Shown piece after piece: positions 8,648-16,679 of a stretch of DNA of 64,000 bases. Origin of the DNA: JAMHWF01 sp035911095 (GTDB lineage: Bacteria > Pseudomonadota > Gammaproteobacteria > Burkholderiales > Burkholderiaceae_C). How positions within the stretch are numbered: position 1 is the stretch's first letter; each line of letters opens with the position of its first letter. A program made the position numbers and the translations under genes. The notes under the pieces are model-generated. The model was given only the letters and a program-made list of their open reading frames with translations, did not search any database and was not told where the DNA came from. The stretch spans positions 50,696 to 114,695 of the forward strand of contig JAMHWF010000109.1 in the NCBI GenBank assembly GCA_035911095.1, written 5' to 3'.

Positions 8648-11164
8648 TCAGAAGGGGAGCTTCGCCTGCACCGGGCCGACCTGCAGCGGGTTGCTGCCCT
8701 GGCCTTCGAGCCAGCCGGTGCGCGCGCCTTCGCCGGCCGCGTGCAGGTTGGTCACGCGATAGAAGTAGCGCTGGGCTTCGTCGCCGCGGCCGTTGAGCTG
8801 GTCGATCAGCCGGCCCATCAGCTGCACCTCGGCCTGGGGCAGGGCGGGCGTCAGCGTGCTGCGCGTGCCGTCGTCGAACTCGACCAGCAGGCCGCTGAGC
8901 GCGTCGGCCGTGGCCGGCGCATCGGCCGCGGCGGCAAAGCTGCCGGCGGCCGCGCCGATGACGAGCGGGAAGCCGAGCGACGGGTAGCCCTGGGTCATCA
9001 GCAGCAGGCGCAGCAGCACGTCGAAGCGCGGCTCGGTGCGGGCGATGACGCTGGGGTCGAAGTCGCCGCCCGGCGGCGTGGCGCCGAAGTCGTAGTCGAT
9101 CTGCACCGCCTCCTGCGGCTGCAGCGTGCGCTCGAGCCACTGCCCGGGCTCGACCGGCGTCGCGAAGCCGCCGCCGGGCAGCAGCTCGGGCGGCAGCTCG
9201 ATGATGCGCACCGGGCTCTCGATGCGGTTGCGCACCGAGACGCGGCAGCGCGTCGGCTGGCCCTCGACGCTGCCGAGCAGCGCGACGTCGCAGAGCTCCG
9301 CGTCGCTGTCCCAGAACGAGATGCGCGCCTTGACGCTGACGGCCGTGCCGTCGAACAGCGTGTAGTCCACCTGCCCGTCGATGCCGCCGCCCGGCGCGGC
9401 CAGGCGCTCGCGCCAGAGGCGCACGAAGGCGTTGTGGTCGACCTCGAGCGTGTCGTCGATGCCTTCGGCGCGCACGCGGGCATCGGCACGGGCCTTGGCG
9501 GTGCCTGGCAGGTCGAGGTCGAGCGTCAGCTTCGCGTCGGCCGGCAGCTGCGTGGTCAGGCGCGGCACCAGCTGTTGTTCGGCCAGCGCCGCGCGGGTCA
9601 GCTCGACCACCACCGGGTCGATCCAGGGCTCGAGCCGGTAGCCCATCGCGACGCGGAACATCACCTGCGCGTTCGCGTCGTCGCCGCCCTCGGTGGTGCC
9701 GAACTCGCTCGCCAGCAGCGTGAGCTGCGGGCGGAACGGGGCCGACCACTGGCGCTGCACGCGAAAGCCGCTGGGCGCCACGTGCACCACGTCGCGCATC
9801 AGGTTGTCCTGGTAGACGCGGTAGGTGCGGCCGTCCTTCGTCAGCGTCAGCGGCAGCAGCAGGTGCAGCGCCTCGGCATAGCCCTGGGCCAGGTACACCG
9901 CGGCGTTGGCCGGCTCGCGCGGGTCGAAGGAGAACGCCAGGGCCTGCTCGTTCTCGAGGTCGGCATCGACGATCGCGGGCCGGCGCCGGCGGTCGAGCGG
10001 CACGCGCGTGGGCACGACGCGCCGCCCGCCGATGACGAGGTCGCTCGTCTCCACGGCTTCGCTCAGGCGCGGGCGCAGGAAGACCTGGTCAGAAGCGATC
10101 GGCCGCAGCGGCGCGGCGACGACCGGTTGTGCCGCCGGGGCCGCGACCACCGGCGCCGCGGGGCGCGCGATGCGCACCGGCGCGCGGTCGAGCGGCATCG
10201 TCGCGGCGACCGGGCGCCGCACCGAGGCGGCCGGCGCCACGACAGGGCGTGCCGCGACGCGGTCCGCCGGGAGTGCCGCGGTGCCGCCCACCGGTCTGAG
10301 CATCGCGGCGCGGGCGCCCGCGGGCGCGGTGCCCGGCGCAGGCGCGAGCGACCGCGGCGCGGGGGGCGCGATGATCGGCGGCGACATCACGACCGGTGTC
10401 AGCGCGCCCGGTGCGACGCGGCGCAGCGGGTCGCGCGCGACGACGGTGCGGGTGATCAGCGCCTCGCGGGCCAGCAACGGGCCGGCTTGCAACTCCTCGG
10501 CCACCGTCCCCACGTAGACCTGCCGCCAGGTGCGCACGCCGACGCGCGCGCGCACCTGCAGCTGCAGGCTCGCGCCCGACGCGGGCGTGCGCAGTGCCTG
10601 GTACAGGCCGTCGAACAGGGCCTTGTCCGCCACTGTCGTCAGCGAGCGCGCGAGGCCCTCGCCGACGGGTTGCAGCGGCTGCAGCGCCAGCGTGGTCTCG
10701 AGGCCCATGCCGGCGGCCATGTCCTGCACGCCGATGCGGTAGCGCAGCGCCAGCGTGACGACGTGGTCGAGCGGGCGCAGGCGCATCGTCGCCACCGCCA
10801 CCGGCGAGGTCCACGCGAGCGTGAGCGCGAGGCTGCCGACGCCGGCCGCCGGGTCGGCCGCCGCGGCGGTGGGGTCGTACTTCAGCTCGACGGCCGGCCG
10901 GCCGGCGGCGTCGCGCTGGACCGCGTAGCGCGGCAGGTAGTAGCCGAGGTTCGGGTCGCGCTCGGAGGGGTAGACGACGTCGGGCTGCAGCGTCTGGCCG
11001 CCCTCGATCACCGGCCTGCCGCCCTCCTGCACGACCGGCGGCAGGCTGAGCCGACCGCGCAACGCGAGCGCGTCGCGCGCCTCGATCAGCCGGTTCATCG
11101 GCACGGCACCGAGCCGCTGGTCCACGACCAAGCGTTGCTCGAACTCGGAACTCGCGACTGCCAT
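8648..11164 (-). CDS. Unrecognised 838 aa protein of the Met-Leu array (member C)
   Basis: First gene of the leftward operon. I chose ATG at 11164 (MAVASSEFEQRL) over a GTG four codons upstream because GTGGGGG then sits at Shine-Dalgarno distance. The segment RDPNLGYYLPRYAVQRDAAGRP near residue 80 echoes the DP..YYLP..P.I....G.P signature found at the very N-terminus of the other members, so here the family core is preceded by an extra 70-residue head. A Pro/Ala-rich linker of about 100 residues lies in the middle (APPAPRSLAPAPGTAPAGAR and on). The second half is beta-rich and contains VDYTLFDGTAVSVKARISFWD and a final YFYRVTNLHAAGE strand. No signal peptide or membrane segment. It is divergent from gene D across 109 nt. 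Function unknown. Confidence 0.77.
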   Translation of the reverse strand: MAVASSEFEQRLVVDQRLGAVPMNRLIEARDALALRGRLSLPPVVQEGGRPVIEGGQTLQPDVVYPSERDPNLGYYLPRYAVQRDAAGRPAVELKYDPTAAAADPAAGVGSLALTLAWTSPVAVATMRLRPLDHVVTLALRYRIGVQDMAAGMGLETTLALQPLQPVGEGLARSLTTVADKALFDGLYQALRTPASGASLQLQVRARVGVRTWRQVYVGTVAEELQAGPLLAREALITRTVVARDPLRRVAPGALTPVVMSPPIIAPPAPRSLAPAPGTAPAGARAAMLRPVGGTAALPADRVAARPVVAPAASVRRPVAATMPLDRAPVRIARPAAPVVAAPAAQPVVAAPLRPIASDQVFLRPRLSEAVETSDLVIGGRRVVPTRVPLDRRRRPAIVDADLENEQALAFSFDPREPANAAVYLAQGYAEALHLLLPLTLTKDGRTYRVYQDNLMRDVVHVAPSGFRVQRQWSAPFRPQLTLLASEFGTTEGGDDANAQVMFRVAMGYRLEPWIDPVVVELTRAALAEQQLVPRLTTQLPADAKLTLDLDLPGTAKARADARVRAEGIDDTLEVDHNAFVRLWRERLAAPGGGIDGQVDYTLFDGTAVSVKARISFWDSDAELCDVALLGSVEGQPTRCRVSVRNRIESPVRIIELPPELLPGGGFATPVEPGQWLERTLQPQEAVQIDYDFGATPPGGDFDPSVIARTEPRFDVLLRLLLMTQGYPSLGFPLVIGAAAGSFAAAADAPATADALSGLLVEFDDGTRSTLTPALPQAEVQLMGRLIDQLNGRGDEAQRYFYRVTNLHAAGEGARTGWLEGQGSNPLQVGPVQAKLPF

Positions 11165-11273
11165 GTCGACCCCCACGTTTCGAACTATCGGGACGTCTCG
11201 CGTTGGACTACGTTACGGACCATCGAACCGCAAGCGTCAATCGATCTTAGGCGCCAGGAGGAGGAGATCCGAC
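11165..11273. promoter_or_regulatory. Divergent promoter region of the two large-protein operons
   Basis: A 109-nt non-coding stretch between the starts of the leftward C-B-A and rightward D-E-F-G operons; both promoters must lie here or inside the flanking coding sequence. Reading leftward, TTGACG (11240-11235) and TAACGT (11215-11210) are 19 nt apart and could be a weak sigma-70 promoter for C. The rightward side ends with a strong AGGAGGAGGAG ribosome site (11256-11266) before the D start. I see no clear rightward -10/-35 pair. Base composition is lower in GC than the genes on either side, as expected for a control region. Confidence 0.45.
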
Positions 11274-13892
11274 ATGCTTCGCATCCCTAGTTTCGCGAAA
11301 CACGACGACCTCACCGTCTATCAACACGACGAGCCCTGGTACCGCTTCTCGGTGCTGCCCTCGGTGCCGACGGTGCGGCGCGATGCCGAGGGCCGGCCGG
11401 TCTTCCTGCTGACGCTGTTCCACACCTCGGACCAGCAGCGAGAAGCCGCGCCGGGCACGCCGCGCGGCGGCGGCTTCATGAACTTCGACGTGCAGTTCGC
11501 GCCCGAGCCGGCGGCGCTGGAGGCGAGCCGCGCGAAGCTGCAGACCTGGGTCGACGAGACCTACGCCCAACGGCGTGCCGATCCTGCGTACGCGAGCCTG
11601 CCCGAATACGCTGCAGACACCGCGCCGCGCGCCGAGATCACCGACCCGGTGCTGTCGGGCGGCGTCGTGCGCATGCACACCACGCAGTCCGAGCTGCTCG
11701 TCACCAAGCGCCTGGCCGAGGCGCCGGCCTCGCTGGTCAGCGGCTCGACCGCGGTCTTCAACCTCGACCTCAGCGAGTCCGGCGCCAGCTTCATGAAGGA
11801 GCTCTTCGTCGGCGACCAGGGCGCCGGCCGTGTCGACCTGACGCCGGTGCAGGTCGTCTACGACCTGCAGATGTGGGCGCGCCTGCCGCCGGTCGTCATC
11901 ACCGTCAGCGGCGATTCGCAGCGCATCCACAAGACGCTGCAGTCGGTCTCGCAGCAGCGCGGCGACAACGTCTGCACGCCGGCCGAGATCGAGACCTTTC
12001 GCGAGACCACGGTCAACTCGTCGACGCTGCGCGAGACGGGCGCGATCGAGGTCAAGGTCGACAAGGGCGATGCCCAGGTGAGCGACGAGGTGGTGGGCGC
12101 GCTGCAGGAGTACGCGCTCGACCTCTTCGACCAGATGATGGCCGAGCGCTTCATGGCGCCGGCCGACGCGTCGACGCCGCCGCTCGCCTTCGACGACAAG
12201 GACCCGGGCCTGCCGCCGCCGCCGGGCCGCCTGCTGCGCTACCGCCCGTGGCGCGCGCGTGCCTGGGGCAACACCACCGGCCGCTACAAGGTGGCCGAGA
12301 CGCTGGACGACGCGCAGATGAAGCTCGAGATCCGCGTCGAGCGCTCGCAGGTCGTCGAATGGCCGACCGGTGGCCAGGCGACCCTGCAGACCTTCTTCGC
12401 GGGTGCCAGCGCCGAGGAGATGAAGCGCCACGTGGTCGAGCTGACCGCCGACGACTTCGACTCGCTCGGCCTCGTCGTGCGCGCCTTCGTCGACTTCGAG
12501 AAGTCGCCGGTGCAGGCGGTGGAGGTCGAGCTGGAGTACGAGGCCAAGGATGCCGACGGGCAGACGCGCCGTGTGCCGGGCGCCCACACCTTCACCGCCG
12601 CCGAGGCCGCGCCCTGGCGCTTCGACCCGACGCTGGTGGAAGGCGAACGCGCCTACCGCTGGCGCCACCGGCTGATCTATGACGACGGCAGCACCGGCGC
12701 GTTCGGCGCCTGGGCCACGGCGCGCAGCCGCGAGCTGAACATCGCGGTCGCGGCCTCGTCGTCGCTCGCGCTCGAGGCGAGCGCCGCGAGCCTGAACTGG
12801 GACCTGCTGCGCGGCGTGCGGGTCGACCTGAGCTACGACGACCCGGACGACGCCACGCAGCGCGCCGGCCGCAGCTTCGAGCTGACCAAGCTGGTGCCGA
12901 CGCGGGCCTGGGAGCAGCTCTTCACCAAGCCGCCGCGCGGCATCGTCCATGCGAAGCCGACCTACTTCCTCAGCGACGACAAGGTCGTCGAAGGGCAGGC
13001 GCGCACGCTGGAGCCGACCAACACGCTCTACCTCGTGCCGCCGCCGCAGGTCGACGTGCTGAACGTGACGCTGGTGCCGTCCGGCCAGTGGGCCGACGTC
13101 GCGCAGGCGGTGGTGCAGATGAAGTACGAGGCCGGCGCCGGCGTCGTCTACGACAAGGTGTTCCGCTTCACCGCGATCGACCAGACGGCCGAATGGGCGG
13201 TGCTGCTGCGCGACGCGACGAAGCGCGCCTTCTCGTACCAGACGGTGGTCGCGTTCAAGAACGGCACGCGCCAGGAGTCGGGCTGGCTCAAGGGCGAGGG
13301 CGACCAGGCGCTGCTGATCGACGTCAAGGGCGTGCCGCGGCTGAAGGTCAACCTGCTCGCCAACCTGGTCGACTTCGCGCGCACGCCGGCCGTGCAGGTG
13401 ACGCTGACCTATGGCGGCGAGCGGCGCACGCTCGCCTTCACCGCGGCGCAGACGCAGAGCATCGAGCTGCCGCTGGCCGCCGACGGCGCGCGCGACTACG
13501 GCTACGAGATCGTCTGGCACACGGCCGACGGGCGCTCGATCTCGTCCGGGCCGCAGCGCGGGGCCGACAGCGAGTTCTTCGTCCCGCGCGCGCCGCTCAC
13601 CTCGGCCGGCCAGCTCGACATCGTGGTGCGCGGCTTCGCGATCGACTTCGCTGCCACGCCCTTCGTCGACATCGCGCTGTCGTGGCAGAACGGCGAGCGC
13701 GAGGAGCACAAGACGCTGACCGTCACCGCCCAGCAGCCCAACGCCACCTGGAGCGTCGACATCGGCGACCGCAGCCAGCGCCGCTACCGCTATGCCGTCA
13801 CCTACAACCTGGCCGACGGCTCGCGCGTCGCCGGCCCGCAGGGCGAGACCGACGACCCCGTGCTCTCCCTGACGCGGCCGCCCGCCGCCTGA
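11274..13892 (+). CDS. Large Met-Leu-start beta-module family protein (member D), function unknown
   Basis: An 872 aa protein, first of the rightward operon D-E-F-G. Start at 11274 is set by the AGGAGGAGGAG site 7 nt upstream and by the ML start shared with paralogues. Layout: N-terminal signature (VYQHDEPWYRFSVLPSVPTVRRDAEGRPVF, residues about 14-43), then GGGFMNFDVQF. A central SGSTAVFNLDLSESGASFMKELFVG core is followed by a helical region with one Cys, then a VEWPTGGQATLQTFF segment near residue 370. From about residue 390 there are five tandem Ig-like modules of roughly 90 residues (for example VEVELEYEAKD, VRVDLSYDDPD, VVQMKYEAG, VQVTLTYGGE, VDIALSWQNGE). No signal peptide or membrane helix. 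It is most similar to member E, so D and E look like a tandem duplication. Function unknown. Confidence 0.85.
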   Translation: MLRIPSFAKHDDLTVYQHDEPWYRFSVLPSVPTVRRDAEGRPVFLLTLFHTSDQQREAAPGTPRGGGFMNFDVQFAPEPAALEASRAKLQTWVDETYAQRRADPAYASLPEYAADTAPRAEITDPVLSGGVVRMHTTQSELLVTKRLAEAPASLVSGSTAVFNLDLSESGASFMKELFVGDQGAGRVDLTPVQVVYDLQMWARLPPVVITVSGDSQRIHKTLQSVSQQRGDNVCTPAEIETFRETTVNSSTLRETGAIEVKVDKGDAQVSDEVVGALQEYALDLFDQMMAERFMAPADASTPPLAFDDKDPGLPPPPGRLLRYRPWRARAWGNTTGRYKVAETLDDAQMKLEIRVERSQVVEWPTGGQATLQTFFAGASAEEMKRHVVELTADDFDSLGLVVRAFVDFEKSPVQAVEVELEYEAKDADGQTRRVPGAHTFTAAEAAPWRFDPTLVEGERAYRWRHRLIYDDGSTGAFGAWATARSRELNIAVAASSSLALEASAASLNWDLLRGVRVDLSYDDPDDATQRAGRSFELTKLVPTRAWEQLFTKPPRGIVHAKPTYFLSDDKVVEGQARTLEPTNTLYLVPPPQVDVLNVTLVPSGQWADVAQAVVQMKYEAGAGVVYDKVFRFTAIDQTAEWAVLLRDATKRAFSYQTVVAFKNGTRQESGWLKGEGDQALLIDVKGVPRLKVNLLANLVDFARTPAVQVTLTYGGERRTLAFTAAQTQSIELPLAADGARDYGYEIVWHTADGRSISSGPQRGADSEFFVPRAPLTSAGQLDIVVRGFAIDFAATPFVDIALSWQNGEREEHKTLTVTAQQPNATWSVDIGDRSQRRYRYAVTYNLADGSRVAGPQGETDDPVLSLTRPPAA

Positions 13893-13948
13893 AGCGCGCC
13901 GCGCGGCGCGCCCCTCCTTGCCACGCCAGATCACCCCGGAGCGACGAC

Positions 13949-16657
13949 ATGCTCAAGCTGCCTGCCTACCTGCACAAGCAATTCCCGACCGGCGAGACGG
14001 TCACGGTGTTCCAGGACGACGCCCAATTCTGGAAGTTCTACCTGATCCCCGGTTTCCCGACGGTGCGGGAGGATCCGAACGGCAACCCGGTCTTCCAGCT
14101 GATCAAGTTCAACTTCTCGGACCAGTCGCGCGAGGACGACCCGGAACTCGCGCGGGGCGGCGGCTACATGGTGTTCGACTCGGAGCTGAAGGTGAAGGCG
14201 GAGCACCAGGAGGCCCTGGTCAAGGAGCTCGACACCCATGTGCGCAAGGAGTTCGAGCGCCTGAAGGGCGAGGCCAACCAGCCGGTGCGCCAGCTCAAGC
14301 TGAAGGCGATGCTCAACGACTCGGTGAGCCAGCACTGGAAGAACCGCGGCACGATGGCGGGCGGCCCCGTGATCGGCCCCGACGGCAAGGCGATGGAGAC
14401 GACGCTCGAGCTGCCGCAGCCCGACGCGCCCGACATCCCGCTCGAATGCCCGCCGGTGCTGATCGGCGAGCCGCTGTGGAAGGGCGGCAAGGTGACGATG
14501 AACGCGCCGCAGTCGCCCGGCCTGGTCAGCGGCAAGATCGGCGAGCGGCCGGCCTCGCTGATCGGCAACAACGTCGCCGCCTTCAGCCTCGACCTGACGC
14601 CCGACGGCGCGATCTTCATGGAGCAGACGCTGGTCGGGCGCGACGGCGCCGGTGCCACCGACCTGACGCCGATCCAGGTCGCCTACGAACTCTCGATGCT
14701 GGCCAAGCTGCCGCCGGCGACGATGTACCTCAAGTTCAACACCGCCAGCGTGTTCTCGGCGGTGCAGGAGCTGTTCCACGAGCACCACAACTGCACCGAC
14801 GACTACTTCACCTCCGAGTCGATGATGTCGACCGCGATCGAGGCCGGCCTGGTCACGATCAAGATCGATGCCGGCGGCATCACCGACGAGGACACCGTCC
14901 AGATGCTGATGCAGCAGGCCACCTCGACGGTGCAGACGCTGATGGCCGACCGCTTCGCGACGAAGGAGCGCGCGAAGATGGAGGAGTGGGACACCGACGA
15001 CGTCGCCGAGAGCAGCGACGAGGTCTATCGCCTGAAGCAGGTCTCCGAAGTCGACATGACCGACTTCGAGCAGACGATGCAGATCGCCACGACGACCGAG
15101 TACAAGATCGCGCCGCAGGGCACGCTGCAGGCCTTCTTCAAGGGCAAGCGCGACATGACGCCCTTCGTGCGCGTGGTCGACACCAACCAGGACAACTTCT
15201 TCAAGACGCTCGGCGTCAAGGCCCGGGCCTTCGCGAAGTGGGACGAGGACGACGTCGCCTTCGTCGAGCTCGAGATGAAGTACGAGCAGGGCGGCCAGCT
15301 GAAGACGCAGACCTTCACCTTCACGCCGGAGACCAAGGAGCCGATGCTTTGGGACCCGGCCCTCATCGACGGCAAGCGCAACTACCAGTACCGCTGGCGC
15401 GTCGGATTCGAGGGGCGCGACGCGGGCGACTGGTCGAAGTGGGAGAAGACGACCACGCGCAACCTGAACGTCGCGGTCGAGACCCCGGGCAAGCTCGCCG
15501 TCGAGGTGCTCGGCGTCGGACTCGACTTCGAGAACGTGCTCGACGCCGCGCTGGTGCACCTGCGCTACGGAGACCCGGCGAACGACGTGCCGATGGCCGG
15601 CCACTCGGTGCTGCTGGCGAAGGACCGGCCCACCGGCAACTGGACGCGCCAGCTGTTCGCCCCCTGGGACAAGCCCTTCGAGTACCGCATCGAGTACATC
15701 CTGAAGAACGGCGCGACCATGGAGCAGCCCTGGACGAAGACGGACGGCCCGCTGCAGAACCTGCCGATCAAGGCGCCGAAGGTCGACATCCTCGACCTGA
15801 CGCTGATCCCGGCCGGTGTCTGGACCGACGTGATCCAGTCGGTGCTGTCCTTGCGCTACATCGACGGCAATTACAACCGCGATGCGCAGTTCAACTTCGT
15901 CAAGCCCGACGAGTTCAAGAAGTGGGCCGTGCTGCTGATGAACCCGCGCCAGCGCAAGTTCGACTACAAGATCCTCGCCACCTTCAAGAACGGCGACACG
16001 CAGGAGACGGAGTGGCTCTCGCGCGAGGGCGACCAGGCGCTGCCGGTCAAGGTCGAAGGGCCGCCGCGCCTCGAGGTGAAGGTCACCGGCGCGGTGCTCG
16101 ACTACGCGAGCACGCCGCTGGCGAAGGTCGACCTCGAGTACGCCGACCCGCAGGGCACGCCCGACGTGCAATCGATCTCGCTGCAGAAGCCGGAGGACGT
16201 GGCGCTCTGGTCGGTGCCGATCCGCAAGGACGGGCCGCGCGTCTATCGTCACAAGATCACCTACTTCCCGGTGCAGGGCAATCCGGTCGAGCGGGACTGG
16301 GTGGTGGCCGAGACCGAGCTGATCGTCGTGCCGCGCTACCAGATCCCGAAGGTCGGCGCCGACTTCAACCCGAACCTGCTCGACTTCAACCTGACGCCGG
16401 CGGTCGAGGTGAACCTGGCCTACGACGACCCGCAGCGCAGCGTGCAGGAGCGGATGACGCTGGTGTTCACGAAGAACGAGCGCCAGGCCTGGTTCCTCCC
16501 CGTGGCGGACGAGGCGCCGCGCGGCTACGAGATGACGGTGACCTGGTACTACGCCGACGGCAGCGAGCGCAGCTCGACCCCGGTGAAGCTCGAGAAGCCT
16601 GCGGTGATCGTGCCGCGCGCGCCGAAGGCCGGCGCTGCCGCGCCGCAGCCGGCGTGA
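13949..16657 (+). CDS. Large Met-Leu-start beta-module family protein (member E), function unknown
   Basis: A 902 aa protein, 56 nt after D. The start at 13949 has CGGAG upstream and gives MLKLPAYLHKQFPTGETVTVFQDD. It shares with D the order of elements: FYLIPGFPTVREDPNGNPVF, GGGYMVFDSELK, a PASLIGNNVAAFSLDLTPDG core, LTPIQVAYELSMLAKLPPAT, an acidic helical region, and IAPQGTLQAFFKG near residue 390. After that come five Ig-like modules with the pattern of a (V/L)-x-L-x-Y strand, W-x-V-x-(L/I) and Y-x-Y-K-I strand. It is richer in Lys and Asp/Glu than its neighbours. No export signal. The close pairing with D suggests that the two proteins could form hetero-oligomers; that is inference. Confidence 0.86.
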   Translation: MLKLPAYLHKQFPTGETVTVFQDDAQFWKFYLIPGFPTVREDPNGNPVFQLIKFNFSDQSREDDPELARGGGYMVFDSELKVKAEHQEALVKELDTHVRKEFERLKGEANQPVRQLKLKAMLNDSVSQHWKNRGTMAGGPVIGPDGKAMETTLELPQPDAPDIPLECPPVLIGEPLWKGGKVTMNAPQSPGLVSGKIGERPASLIGNNVAAFSLDLTPDGAIFMEQTLVGRDGAGATDLTPIQVAYELSMLAKLPPATMYLKFNTASVFSAVQELFHEHHNCTDDYFTSESMMSTAIEAGLVTIKIDAGGITDEDTVQMLMQQATSTVQTLMADRFATKERAKMEEWDTDDVAESSDEVYRLKQVSEVDMTDFEQTMQIATTTEYKIAPQGTLQAFFKGKRDMTPFVRVVDTNQDNFFKTLGVKARAFAKWDEDDVAFVELEMKYEQGGQLKTQTFTFTPETKEPMLWDPALIDGKRNYQYRWRVGFEGRDAGDWSKWEKTTTRNLNVAVETPGKLAVEVLGVGLDFENVLDAALVHLRYGDPANDVPMAGHSVLLAKDRPTGNWTRQLFAPWDKPFEYRIEYILKNGATMEQPWTKTDGPLQNLPIKAPKVDILDLTLIPAGVWTDVIQSVLSLRYIDGNYNRDAQFNFVKPDEFKKWAVLLMNPRQRKFDYKILATFKNGDTQETEWLSREGDQALPVKVEGPPRLEVKVTGAVLDYASTPLAKVDLEYADPQGTPDVQSISLQKPEDVALWSVPIRKDGPRVYRHKITYFPVQGNPVERDWVVAETELIVVPRYQIPKVGADFNPNLLDFNLTPAVEVNLAYDDPQRSVQERMTLVFTKNERQAWFLPVADEAPRGYEMTVTWYYADGSERSSTPVKLEKPAVIVPRAPKAGAAAPQPA

Positions 16658-16679
16658 GCCCGCGCACAGGGAGGCTGCG

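Noticed and set aside
7409..11290. A 1293-codon open frame on the plus strand
   Set aside because: Antisense to members B and C; composition is Arg/Gln/Ala-rich and no motif or ribosome site is present.
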